A stretch of DNA of 64,000 bases from Pratylenchus scribneri (taxonomy: Eukaryota; Nematoda; Chromadorea; Rhabditida; Pratylenchidae): assembly GCA_030063045.1 (NCBI GenBank), contig JAQSEB010000059.1:1798001-1862000 (forward strand). Direction: 5' to 3'. The notes under the pieces are model-generated. The model searched no databases. It was given only the letters and a program-made list of their open reading frames with translations, and had not been told where the DNA came from. A program made the translations under genes and the position numbers. Positions 1-12,500 of the stretch are shown here, one piece after another (the first letter of the stretch is position 1; each line of letters begins with the position of its first letter).

Positions 1-566
1 ATGAAGAGGTGGCAAATGGCATCAAAAATTGGCGAAAATTAAATTGAAATAGAATTGCGAGAAAGACTGTTTTGTGGATTAAGTTGAAAATAAAATATTA
101 TTTATTTAAATTGTTTTTTAAAATTAACGCGAAAATGGGGAAAATGGGGAGGAAATTTGCAAAAATGAAAAACAAATTGGCGGAGAATTTTCACAAAAAT
201 TCAATTGCCCTTTTCAAATGCCCAATGCCCATGGGAATTGCGGGGGAGGGGGCAAAATGTCCTCAAGAATATTGCGGAATAAATACATTTTGGGGTGGCC
301 AAATTTACGTGAAAATAAACGAAGAAAATTGATTTGGGGATGAATGAAAAAAAATTGGAATTGTTGAGGGAGAATGGATGGATGCGTCACAAGGGGAAAA
401 TTGGTGGGGAAGAGGAAACATTCACAGACCAAAACAGGCAAAAAATTGGGATAAGGTGGGAGGTGGAGGTGGGTGAGAATTTTGGGTCGAGAAATGATGG
501 CGCCGTTCTGGGAGGAATTTTGGCTGGCCATTGAATGGGCCATCGAAAGGGACGAAAAGGAATTGT

Positions 567-586
567 GGGGGGGGGGGGGGGGGGGG
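567..586. repeat. Poly-G tract (20 G)
   Basis: An uninterrupted run of 20 G lies in intergenic DNA. It is one of five long G/C homopolymers in the window (also 3102-3116, 31645-31655, 33069-33082 and 62838-62852), all outside genes. In C. elegans such monoG/C tracts are known substrates of the DOG-1/FANCJ helicase. That role here is inferred from the sequence only. Confidence 0.9.
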
Positions 587-1340
587 CGGAGGGGAATGAG
601 AACGCAGCAGGTGGGAAAAATGTTGGGCAATTTTTGGTTGGGAGGAAACAGGAAATGCACCTCAAAAGGGATATGAGACATTTTTCTTGGGTAAATATTA
701 AAATAGGAAATAATTTGAATGTGGAATATTCGGGTCAAAGGTGGTTTCAATAATAAATGGGAGAAAAAGAGGGCGATTTGCGAAAAACTTTTTTTACAGG
801 AAAAATGAAACAATAAACAAAAGCACCTTTTCCTTTTTCTACTATGTTTTTTGGTTTTTTTTGTTTAAAATTGGATAGGATAGGCAACTTTTGAGAAGGA
901 TGATTCATTGAACAGGGAAAAATGGAAAGAGGAATGCGGAATTTGAATGGGACGGGGATTACATAGAGAATGGAAATGGATGAATGCAATTTGTGGCTGA
1001 CTGGAATAGAATTTTGTATCGCAATTAAAAAATACCTATGAATTTTGTGCGCATTGAAAGATTGCTATCGGCGATATGAATGTTTTTTTAAAGAATGGAA
1101 GGAATATGCGTGCAAGGGGGCAAAAACAGATGACTGGACAATTGAATTTTTGGAATGTGAAGGTGGGAAATTGATATTCGCCATTTGAATGGAATCCGTC
1201 TTGTGATCGAAAGGAAAATGATTGTAAGAAAAAATCATTTTAATTAAAAGCGCGATAAAATGTGAACAATCTGGTCCAAGAATTGGGAAAATTTTTGCAG
1301 TAAATGGTTTTAGGAATTTATTAATTACATTTGTCTATTC

Positions 1341-1725
1341 CAGTGCCGTAGCCAGGGGGGTGCTGATCGGTGCTTAAGCACCCCCTCGAAAGATCTATGG
1401 GGGTGCGGAGCACCCCTCTGAATGGGAAAAATAGGAAAAAAGTAAAAGGGGAACCCTTTTTTAGTAACAAATTTTTCGCTGCGCGGCTATTTTTGGCCTA
1501 AAATTTTCGCTGCGCGGCTATTTTTGGCCTAAAATTTTCGCTGCGCGGCTATTTTTGGCCTAAAATTTTCGCTGCGCGGCTATTTTTGGCCTAAAATTTT
1601 CGCTGCGCGGCTATTTTTGACCTAAATTTTTCGCTGCGCGGCCAAAAAATTGGCAAATAAGGACTTTGCGAAAAAAAAATTTACACTCGAGCACCCCCCT
1701 TCAATTTTGTCTGGCTACGGCACTG
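1341..1725. mobile_element. hAT-like non-autonomous element (MITE)
   Basis: The element begins CAGTGCCGTAGCCAG and ends with the inverted counterpart, finishing in GGCTACGGCACTG. It is flanked on both sides by an identical 8 bp direct repeat, GTCTATTC (1333-1340 and 1726-1733). Terminal CAGTG inverted repeats plus an 8 bp target duplication are the signature of the hAT superfamily. The interior has no transposase frame. It contains about five copies of a 31 bp repeat with core CGCTGCGCGGC, and poly-G/C stretches next to both ends. The intact target duplication suggests fairly recent insertion. Confidence 0.85.
1471..1645. repeat. 31 bp tandem repeat inside the MITE
   Basis: About five to six copies of a 31 bp unit with core CGCTGCGCGGC followed by TATTTTTGGCC stand head to tail. 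The last copies are degenerate. The repeat is internal to the hAT-like element and far more GC-rich than the surrounding DNA. Confidence 0.85.
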
Positions 1726-3101
1726 GTCTATTCTATAATATTTTTATGCATTTTTGATGCAATTTTTGCGGTTTTGCAACGCATTTTTATCTTTGGCAGC
1801 CACCACCCATAAAAGTGAGCTGCATAGAATGATAATTTTTGATGGAGGAATGGGACAAAGTCCGTCCAAAATATCGCAGACATTGTTTTCCGGAAAAATT
1901 AATGCAAATTGGTTTTTGATTAGAAAAACCTTTTGATTTTATTATTGTCGTCTCCTAAATGGAATTGATTGAGTAAAGCGGCGATCTTCCAGAGGCGAAG
2001 ATTTTCACGTGCATGGTGCATTCTTTCCTATTCCCAATTTTTCTTCCTAGTCCTCATTCTTCCGCCTCAACACAGCCAGAGGTAATAAAATGATGAAGGA
2101 ATTGTTGAAGGGAAGAATGGGTGAATGAATAAGTGGAGTAGAACAGCTGTAGTTGTACATGATTGATGTTGGATTATTCAATTCTCATCTAGTTAGTTCT
2201 TTTCATGCTTCTTCATTATTGATTTTGTTGTCGTCTGTTTTTTGTGTCCGCAAATCAAAATGAGAATATGAGGTGAATTATTGATGAAGAAAGAATGGAA
2301 TTAATAATCATATTTTTTGGCTTTTTTGGGAAGGGCAAATGCGATGCGAGCGGAGGAGTCTGGTCCGGTGCTTTTCAGTCACAATGACGGAATTGTTTAT
2401 TCAGAGGGTGAAGTTATTTTATTATTGCTTATTGGATTGTGAATTTGGGTGGAGAATTTGTGGAATTGGGGAAAATAAATATGAGAACAAAAATTTATTT
2501 ATTCTCGATCTCGACAATCAAATATCATTAAATCGATCCTGCGATCGATCGACGAAGCCGATGCGATTGAAATCAATGATATGAGAGAGTGTTAATTGAG
2601 GAGAGATTTTAAAAAGATTTAGAGAAATTAAAATGGGATTAAAATTATTTCTTAAACATAATGCCAATTTTTTTTTAAAACTATTTTGATTGGTTCTTTT
2701 AACGACCGTACCACTTTTAAGTCAAATCGATTCTAACTAAAATATATTTTAGGGTAGTCGATCGTGCATTTGCACGGAATATAGTCAGAAAATTTTAAAA
2801 ATTGAGCTGATGAGTTCAATCAAAGGGCCAAAATAATTTGTTCTTACTCGATGGACGACGTAAAACGTCAGGATGGATTGGAACAGTTGCATCTGGCCGC
2901 AATGAATGAAGCGGAAATAAAGGACAAAATCGATGAGTGTCCAGAGGTTTTATTTTGGATGGGCGAAATAAACCAGTAGTCAGAAAAAAAGATTGCAAAA
3001 ATGGGGATCGGAAAATATTCAGCAAAAATAATGCGAGAACCGAGAATCTAATTTGAATAATTCCTATTTCCAACCCTTCGAATACTCTTCCCTCCCCCCG
3101 T

Positions 3102-3116
3102 CCCCCCCCCCCCCCC
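3102..3116. repeat. Poly-C tract (15 C)
   Basis: An uninterrupted run of 15 C in intergenic DNA, preceded by a shorter interrupted C run. Confidence 0.9.
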
Positions 3117-3665
3117 TCCATCAGTGACAATCATCAAAAAAATATCCCAAAATTAATGCAAATCCCAAATAAACTCCGACTTTTGGTGATCATTGTAAAG
3201 GATTTTAGGCAAATACAAATAAAATGCATAATAAATTCTTTATTCAATTGAAAAATTGACAAGGATAAGTAAAAATTATTGTGGGGGTTGGCGCCCGTAA
3301 AAAAATTATATAAAGATGAGATGAAATATTCGATTTTTGGCCAGGAAAATAAGCATTAAATTTAGGTTAAAAAATATATTTCTTGGCCAAAATATGGTTG
3401 GAATGATCGATAAAAATACAAAGTAGATGAGGGCGCGATAGGATATTATGTATGGAGAAAGGCGAACATGTTTTTGGAGGAAAAATAAAATGATTAGAGA
3501 CAAAATGGGGGAATTAAGCGAATTTAAATTAAGTATAAATAAAAAAAATATAAATTTGAATAAATCTGTTAAATTTTTATTAATTTATGTTTTAAATTCA
3601 TCGAACCATCACTGTTGTTTGAACATCCAAAGGAGATCCATCCATCCACATTCTCTTCTATTGAA

Positions 3666-6600
3666 TCAAGAATAAAAATTGCCGGCACTATTTTTTCGTT
3701 GCTTCAGTTCTTCGGCGGTCAATGGCTCTTCATAATTGTTGTTTGGCAGATTTGATCCTGCAAATTTTGGGGAATTTTTGTTTTATTTTTTTTGTTAATT
3801 ATAAATTAGACTTAATTGTAAACCGGGGAAGGTACCTAGTACTAGTAAATTATGTTAATTTTTTAGGTTAATTAAATTAAATAAAGTTTTTAGAAAGTTA
3901 CGGAGAATTTAATTTCTATTCTAAGTTTTAAAGGATGGAAAATTAAAAACAAAAGATTAAGAAAAGGGGAAAATAAAAGAGGGTACTAATATGTTGTTAA
4001 AATTAAAAAGGGAAAAACATGTTAGTAAGAAAAGAAGGAAGGAACCATTTTGGTCAATTTCTCGCTGCTTAGTGCCATCACCACCGTATGAGGATGAGGA
4101 AGGAGTAATGGGAAACCCTGGATCGGTTGGTGAATTCGAATTCGAAGAAAGCAATGCCGTACTGGGCGGTGGCGTTGGATGTGGAAGATTGGAGGCAGAT
4201 TGACCGGAGCCGAATGTGCCAATTCCATTTTGTGGACGACGTGGCGGTGATCGACGATTGTTGACGGCCGATGGATTTGTGGATGAAGATGAACTCGGAC
4301 GATGGCTGACATTCCCGTGCACACCGCCCATCAATTCTGCATACCCATCGTCGTCTTGACCGTCCAATGAGGCGTATTCATCTATAATAAAAAATGAATA
4401 AAATATTTATTTTCATATAAAATTACACTTACTTTCATTTCGTAGATTATTGGCCCGTTTGAAAATGGCTGCCTTTTCCTTTTGCGCCAAAATTGCCAAA
4501 TCATCTTCCAGAATGCCTGAATCACGGGCATCGGGATCTTCATAGAGTCGATTGGCGAATTCGTTTTTCGGTTCCACAATTGAGCCTCCCGATGGCAATT
4601 TTGTTCCATTGGAGAAATCGTTCACAGTTGCCGTATATTCACCTCCATTTGCATTGGAGCGAGGGAAGAAACTGCAAAATAAATTTATTATTGTTTAAAT
4701 TTATCTATTTAAATAATTATTTATAAATCAAAATCACATTTTATAATTAAAATTACAATTGTAAATCAGAATTACAATTACAAATCAGAATTACAATTAC
4801 AATCGCAAATCAGAATTTTACAATTACAATCGCAAATCAGAATTACAATTACAATCGCAAATCAGAATTACAATTGCAAATCAGAATTACAATTACAATC
4901 GCAAATCAGAATTACAATTGCAAATCAGAATTACAATTACAAATCAGAATTACAATTACAATCGCAAATCAGAATTACAATTGCAAATCAGAATTACAAT
5001 TGCAAATCAGAATTACAATTACAAATCAGAATTACAATTACAATCGCAAATCAGAATTACAATTACAATCGCAAATCAGAATTACAATTACAAATCAGAA
5101 TTACAATTACAATCGCAAATCAGAATTACAATTACAAATCAGAATTACAATTACAATCGCAAATCAGAATTTTACAATTACAATCGCAAATCAGAATTAC
5201 AATTACAAATCAGAATTACAATTACAATCGCAAATCAGAATTACAATTACAATTCAGAATTACAATTAAAATCAGAATAAAATTTTCTTAAATATCGTTT
5301 TAAAAAGATGTATTTTAAAAATATTTCACCTGACGGAAGGGAGTGGTGGATCACGTTCTTTTTCATATTTTCTCCGGTAATAGAGCACAAATCCGATTAA
5401 AATGATTGAGCAAACGAGCAGAGCCAAAAGTGCCATCCAAACATAAGTTCCAATTCGGCTGCCCAATTTTTGTTGTTCAGCATCTGTAAAGTATAGGTTT
5501 ATTTATTGAAAAATGTCCGAAAAAGCTCACAAGCCAATCCGCAATATCCAGTGTCGGGTGGGCAACATCCAACGACTGGATCGCAAATCTCGCCTTCCTG
5601 GCATTTTCCACATGTTTGCTTGCAATCTTTTCCGTATGTGCCAGGTGGACACGTTTTCTCGCAACGATTCCCCAAATAGCCTGGATTGCATTGGCTAAAA
5701 ATGTGATTTTTAATTTAATAATGTGGATTTTATTTAAATATTCTTATTTTCCATTTGGCTAATTCCCTACCATTCTCCGGTGACTGCTTGGCATGTCGAG
5801 GTCTCTTCTCTGCATGCACATTTTTTCACACAATCCGGACCCCAATAGCCCTGTGCACAATATTGATCACAATTGTCGCCTTGCAATCCTGGAAAAGAAA
5901 TTCAAAAATAATTTTTTAAAATGTTTTAACAAATACCTGAAGCACATTCGCATTGGCCGGTGGCAGGATGGCACAATTTTCGATCACTGGCGCAACTGCA
6001 ATTCTTCGAACAATTCGGTCCGTACATTCCTTCGGAGCATCGGCGCTGACATAAATCACCTTCGAATCCGGGTGGGCATTTGCATTCCCCGTCACTGAAA
6101 AATAAAATTATTGAAATATGAAATATTTATTTGATTCATTTGAAAATATTAGAGAGGGTAAAAACTCAATATTCAAAATATATTATTAAAGATAAATATT
6201 TTCTAATCCTTAAACCATAAAAATCATTTTAAAAAAAACATACAATGGTGAGCAAACGCCTTCATTCTGGCATTGTCGACATTTTTGGGAGCAATTGAAG
6301 CCCCAAGTGCCCAGAGGACATTTCTGATCGCATTTTTCACCGGAATAGCCCAATGCACATTCACAGCTTCCATCCACCGGATTGCATGAGCCCCCTTTTG
6401 AGTCACAATTGCATCGTTCTGTACAGCCTGGTCCCCAAGTTCCTTCCGGACAGCTTTGTTCGCACAGAATGCCGTGCCGTCCTGGTTCACATTGAAGACA
6501 GGCTTAAAATTAAATGAAAATGAATTTTTGGTTAAAACGAGAAAATTAACCCCCAGTCACTGGATCACAACTTTCGTCATTGCCACATTTTGTCTTGCAT

Positions 6601-9559
6601 TTTGAGGCACATCCTTTGCCAAACCATTCCTTAACGCAAACTGCGACAAAAATTGAATGCAAATAAATTTTTTAAAGGAATAATGTTTTAAAATAATATA
6701 TTATTATTTTATTGATCACCTCCTTTGCACTCATTCCCATCATGGCCATCTTCGCAATGGCAACGGCCAGTGTTCTGATCGCAAGTGCCAAAACCGGAGC
6801 AATCGCAGCTGTATTCGCATTGGCCGCCCCATTTCGACGGTTCACATCGGCTGTCACAATATTCACCTTGCCAATTGGATGGGCATTTGCATTTTCCAGA
6901 AAACTAAAATCATAATTTGATAATATTTAAGTGATTTAGAAATTCACTCGATCGCATCCGGCTCCATTTTGACATTCACATTTTTGCTCACAATTGATTC
7001 CATATGTTCCTCGGGCACAAGGTTGGTCACAATGTGGCCCAGTCCATCCGGCACCGCATTGGCATTTGCCAGTGACAGCATCGCATCCGGCTCCGTTTTG
7101 GCATTCGCATCGATGACAACCTTTGCCAGCCGTGAAGCCCCAACATGGGTGGGAACAGCTGGGACCGCGCCATCCGGCCGTACAATTACTGGAATTAATT
7201 TAAATTAATTAGATTGAAAATTTCTTCAAAAACCAAGTTCCGTAACGAAAATCGCAAGGTTCGGCGCCATTTTTACAATTGCATTTGGTCGCACATTGAA
7301 GGCCATAGAAATTGGGAGGGCATTTTTGCTCACAACTTAAAAAGTCAAATTTATTAATTGACATTTTTATAATTTTCTATGAAATTTGAAACAAATATTT
7401 CTCATAAAAAAGTTTGGAATGTTATGTAAAAAAGGAACAAACCGATCGCCGGTAAAGCCCGGTGGACAAATGCATTTTCCATTCACCGGATCGCATGTTG
7501 CCCCATTCGCGAACTCGCATTTGCATTCCTCGGCACAATTAGCACCATAGAAGGGTTGTGGACAAAGTGAATTGCAAGCGGCACCAGTATAGCCGGGCGA
7601 ACATTGGCATGAGCCGGTTTGGGGATGGCAACTAAAAAATGAAGGTTAATTATTTTTATGAACTGAATGCCTTACAGTTGTGTAGTATTGGTATTACAGG
7701 CGCATGTGTGCTCACATTGAAAGCCGAATTTATCCGCCGGACAAACTAAAAATTGAAAAAATAATTGAGGAAAAAGAATTGCCACGACCCGGGATCGAAC
7801 CAGGGACCTTTAGATCTTCAGTCTAACGCTCTCCCAACTGAGCTATCATGGCAAGTGGGTGGTTAGTTTAAAAACAAATGGAAATGAATAAAGTGAGGGA
7901 ATTAATTTTTATTTACCTTCTATTGATAAGCAAGAATTCCATAATTTCCATTAATTTTAATATTTAATTATAATTAATAAGAAAACTCCTCTCTAGATAG
8001 ATAAAGATCATATTAAATGTTTAAAACCTTTCTCGGAACAATCTTCGCCCCTGAATCCTTCCATGCAAATGCAAGTCCCGTTGAAACGTTCGCAATGGGC
8101 TTCTGGATGGCATTGGCACTTTTTGCTGCACTCCGGTCCATAGTTTTCTCTTGGACATGGAAAACGGCATTCGGGTCCCGTGAATCCAATGCATTGACAT
8201 TTTCCGGTGTGCGGATCGCAGTCATTTTCATTAAGGCAGGTGCATTGATTGGCACATCCGTGGCCCCAAGTGCCGGATTCGCATATTTTCTCGCAGAGTT
8301 CACCCTGGAAAGAAATTAAAATTTATTATTTTAAGTGATTAATTTTTTCTTCTTAATTCTCAAAATTTTTAATTTTCATATAAAAAAGCAAACCGTGTAT
8401 CCAGGCAAGCAATTGCATTCGCCGGTCATTTCATTGCATTCTCCACCATTTTGGCAATTGCATTCATAACGACAACCTTCCTCCGGTTTATTCTACAAAT
8501 GAATAAACTTCATTAATAATTTTTCTCAATTTTATTATATTTAATTTAAATATTTTTATTCCCGTTCTCAAATCTCAACCTTGTCGCATCGATGGGTACA
8601 ATGTCGACCGGACCAACCAGCCGGGCATTCGCATTCTCCATTCACTTTGTCGCATTTGCCGCCATTTTGGCAAAGGCAGGGTGATTCGCAATCCTCGCCA
8701 AATTGGCCCTCCGGGCATTCTTCCTCGCATCGATCGCCAATGAAACCTGGAGTATAAATTAATCAAAATACATTCATTTTTTAAGTTAAAAATCTCAAAA
8801 TAAATAATATTTAATTTATTTGGCGCAAAAAAAATATTCAATTTACCTGGTGGACAATGGCATTTGCCGGTGACAAAATCGCAGCTTCTTGTCCTTTCGC
8901 AGTCGCATTTTCCTGAACAATTCGGGCCCCAAGTGCCAATTGGGCATCGGATGGCGCATGTGTTTCCGCCCCAGCCAGTTTCGCATTCACATTTGCCCGG
9001 CTCAATGCATTTTCCCTTTTGGCATGGCGGATCGCAAATTGCTGAATAGACAGTGTATTTGATGATGTAATTATTAAATATTAATAAAATTTATTTTAAA
9101 TATTTTTTGGTAAATTTTTCCTTAAATTAAAACCAACGTTTGCATGCCCGGTCCTTGTCCTGGAAATATCCTCGGCAGCATCGAGTCACCAAAACTTTTT
9201 TGATTTCTGGCACCGATTTGTATGAAGTCCGGGTGCCCGTTTTGCGAACTTTGCATTGAAATCCTTGCGAGATGTCCGGACACCTGACAATTAAAAATTT
9301 ATTAATGATTTAAATTTAATTTTACCATTCCGTTGTGACCAACTGAATTTGACGGTCATATTTTTTTATGACGAATTGTTCACGCCTTAAATAAGTTAAT
9401 AATTTTCCCAAAATGCCCAAATTTGGCTTACTCTTCCTCAAATGTGCACACATTTGGGCCACTCAATTCCACGTCCGGTTGAGGTTGGGAAAATGCATTG
9501 AATTTGTGGATGTTGAGCAGAAAAATGAAGGCAAAAATTGGGTAAGGCCACAATCGCAT
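3666..9559 (-). CDS. ced-1: CED-1/Draper/MEGF10-type engulfment receptor
   Basis: Multi-exon gene of roughly 1,150 residues; C. elegans CED-1 is close to 1,110. The start at 9557-9559 opens a signal peptide ([15 protein letters not shown]). An EMI domain follows ([21 protein letters not shown] and TRCCRGYF, residues about 35-115). About a dozen exons of laminin-type EGF-like repeats then run to about 5530, with the CxCxxGxxG spacing. One transmembrane segment is encoded around 5390-5480, followed by basic residues ([10 protein letters not shown]). The tail has FANRLYEDP, then [16 protein letters not shown]. The last exon (3666-3757) ends in NFYS and contains NNNYEEP. The family recognises apoptotic cells on phagocytes and signals through CED-6/GULP and kinase or SH2 partners. 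The intron at about 4672-5329 holds a minisatellite and another holds a tRNA gene. Family assignment is firm; some EGF exon borders are estimates. Confidence 0.9.
4748..5278. repeat. Minisatellite array 1 (in ced-1 intron)
   Basis: About 530 bp of tandem units. On the plus strand each is built from AATCGCAAATCAGAATT followed by ACAATTAC (25 bp). A 27 bp variant has an extra TT, and a short 19 bp variant lacks AATCGC. The array fills most of the intron between the transmembrane exon and the first cytoplasmic exon. On the transcribed (minus) strand it reads TTCTGATTTGCGATTG and contains no AG. Long open frames across it are by-products of the repeat. Confidence 0.95.
7780..7852 (-). tRNA. tRNA-Phe (GAA)
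   Basis: A 73 nt cloverleaf on the minus strand. It has a 7 bp acceptor stem (GCCATGA with TCGTGGC, discriminator A), D-arm GCTCAGTTGGGAGAGC, anticodon loop CTGAAGA with anticodon GAA, and T-arm CCTGGTTCGATCCCGGG. There is no intron. It lies inside an intron of the CED-1-like gene on the same strand, so it must be transcribed by Pol III from its own internal promoter. It is the only tRNA here that looks fully intact. Confidence 0.95.
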
Positions 9560-12500
9560 CGTCCTTGACTAATAATTTTTGGCAATTTGAGCACCAAAAT
9601 GAATGTGAAAGACCACCAAAATTGTTCCAAAATAATTCGTTGTTGTGTTGAATGGAAGCCAATTAAGTAATGGTTGATGGGAATGAAGTAGTAAAATTGA
9701 AGGTTAGTGTCGTCAAAATTGGTTAATTTTTATTGCTAAATTTTTCTAAAAATAAATATAAAAATTAAAATTAATGGAAATTTATTTTTAAAAAATGCAA
9801 TGGTCAAAATATTATTTCGATCGATGCGCGCCTAAAAATGGTTTTTTTCGGAGCAAACAAAAGGAAAATAGTATGCACGAATGAGGGGATGGGGAATAAT
9901 CGAGGGAATGAATGGAAAATGGAAGCGAGAACTTTGGACAAAAAAGTGGGAAGGCGGTTTGGATAAAAGGAATAAAAGGACAAAAAGTATGCGCAACGCA
10001 GACAAAAGGATTGCAAAAACATTGGATTGGAATCAATGTGAAGAATTGGATATTTTTAAGAAAAAAGTGTCAAAATAAATAAGAGCGGATGGCAAAATGA
10101 AAAACAATTTTTGACAAATGAAATTTGGAAAATGGACATCAAATTTGTTGGAAAATGGAAAGGAAGCGGCGAAGGAAGCTTGAGAACGGGAAGGAAGTGG
10201 TGTGGTGAATAATCGAGCCTAAAGGACGGAATTAAAAGGGAGGAAGAAGATGGGCTCCACCCTAAACCTTGCCCATTTTTGCCTGACTCATTTCTCTTCA
10301 AATTCGTTCCACACAGTCCTCCTATTTTTGCTACTACTATTTGGGGGATAAACAAGGTTGTGGTGGGCCATTTCGGTGCGGTGGGGAACGATTAGGACGG
10401 AAATGGAAGATATTTATATGGAAAAAGTAAGGAAAAAGATTAAGATTTGACATTCGGAGGTGTTTTTTTATCTTATCTAATTTTTAACATCGAAAAAAGA
10501 TAAAAAAAATATTTGGAAATTGCAGATAACCAAAAATTACCATTTTTACTAATTTTTAATTTAAAATGAAGGGGGTTTGCTGTTTTAACTTTCCATTCCC
10601 CCTCTCAAATTGACCATTCCGCTCCTCACTCAACATTTTGAGTGGTCCGTACTGGCTTAAAGGACATGAAAAAGGAAGGTGGCCGATTGTGGGTCGAGTT
10701 TTAAAGAAAAGCAAATGGGCAAGTGCTGAGGGAAGGGATTAATGACCTAGAGAATGCAATGGGCCGAAAAACTCTTTCGGGAGCGATTTAAGGGAAAATG
10801 CTAGAGGCCAAGATGCGGTTGGAAAAATTTTTTAGGGTGAAAGGGACTAATTGCAAAGTAAAAATCGTGCAAAATAAATGAATTGGAAAGCAATTGGCTA
10901 TAAATTGAGTAAGGGATGACCAAGAAAAAAAATATTGTCGCTTGTGGTGTAAAAAAATTGTGAAGAGGGCAAAAGCCGACAGAATTGATTGCCAGCTGAT
11001 AAATAAATAGGGAAAATGGGCAGCAGAGAGGAGGAATTGGCTGGATGTCGGGTGAATTATTCGAATTGAAAGTGAAAGCGAAATTCGAAATTGATGTCTT
11101 TTGGCTTGGGAAGAGAGTGCTTGATTGGTTTGAAATAATTTTTGTGGCGAAAATGAGATGATTGGATGTGGGAAAATGGAAAGCATTTATGGAGCGGTGT
11201 CGATTTTTGGAGGAATGATATCAATTATTTTAATTTCTCCAAAAAATATTGCTCTAATTTTGTGATGTTTTAGTTGAAAAAATTTATTCTGCCGCTGGCG
11301 GCTGGCGTCATGGTTCGAGGGTTAGGATGAAAAAGCATGCGCAATTTTTGTCCTATTTTAAATGTGTTACGGATCCATTATTCTGCGCAATGAGCAGTAA
11401 ACAAGCTAAATCCTATCCTATTCATTTATCTGCGCTCAGTTGGGTTGTTGAGATTTGAGAATGAATGGGAAAATGGAGAAAAAGGAAAAATACCGCGCTT
11501 CCCTTCGACCCAGTCCACCGGTCAATCGATCATCAATGCCCCGAGCCAAACTTTCATGTTGCCATGCCATGATTCATGAAGATGGCTCCCATTTCCGCCA
11601 AAGTAAATTGTCGCAATTAATTTTAATCAAATTTGGATGGCGGGTCATTGAATTGAATAAAATTAAAAGTGAGATTCTCTAAAAAGTATTATTAAAACTA
11701 ATGATTGTAAATAAAAATAAGGTAATAGTTAAGTTTGTGTCACACATTTTTTTTCAAAAAAATTTTTTGATTTTATTTTGAGCTAAAAACGTGTATTTAG
11801 GGGTTTTCAATAATGGGGAATCCGAATTTAGCATTTATTTTTCGTAAATTAAATTTCCTGAACCAGTACAGGTTTACAAACCGGTTTCGAAAAAATTGAA
11901 CTTTGATATTTTCGGTCAAATTATACACCATTCGACGCGTATCGATGAGCTGATCGCGAATCTGTAATTGGTTTCGCATAAAACCCAAAACTAAAAAAGT
12001 TATAGCCGTTTAAATTTTTAAGTGACCCATTTGACTAAAATGGCCATAACTTTTTTAGTTTTGGGTTTTATGCGAAACCAATTACAGATTCGCGATCAGC
12101 TCATCGATACGCGTCGAATGGTGTATAATTTGACCGAAAATATCAAAGTTCAATTTTTTCGAAACCGGTTTGTAAACCTGTACTGGTTCAGGAAATTTAA
12201 TTTACGAAAAATAAATGCTAAATTCGGATTCCCCATTATTGAAAACCCCTAAATACACGTTTTTAGCTCAAAATAAAATCAAAAAATTTTTTTGAAAAAA
12301 AATGTGTGACACAAACTTAACTATTACCAAAAATAATTAAAGAAAAACCAATTCAATCGAGCTGAATCCTGAATCCCCGATTCCCGAATTATTTTGTTGA
12401 TCAAATGTCAAATCAAACTTTTCTCCTTTTTCATTTTTGCTTTATCTCTCTATTATATATTTTTCCTTTCTCTTATATTTTTTTTCTCTTTCTCTTCATT

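Larger units (their letters stand above)
1..3665. other. Intergenic region, no supported gene
   Basis: No open frame here shows a recognisable domain, and the open frames overlap on both strands in low-complexity sequence. The stretch holds a hAT-like MITE at 1341-1725, a run of 20 G at 567-586 and a run of 15 C at 3102-3116. The part beside position 3666 is the downstream flank of the CED-1-like gene. I see no tRNA or rRNA signature. Confidence 0.6.

Noticed and set aside
214..813. 199-residue open frame across the poly-G tract
   Set aside because: The frame is a Pro/His/Phe-rich translation of low-complexity sequence and overlaps several other frames. No support as a gene.
4748..5278. CRISPR array
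   Set aside because: The units are contiguous with no unique spacers, and the genome is eukaryotic.
10788..11186. 132-residue minus-strand open frame
   Set aside because: Its composition is that of random AT-rich DNA, with no domain, signal peptide or exon partners.
11797..12252. Identical 63-residue protein on both strands
   Set aside because: It is a consequence of the palindromic arms. There is no domain, signal or splice evidence for translation.
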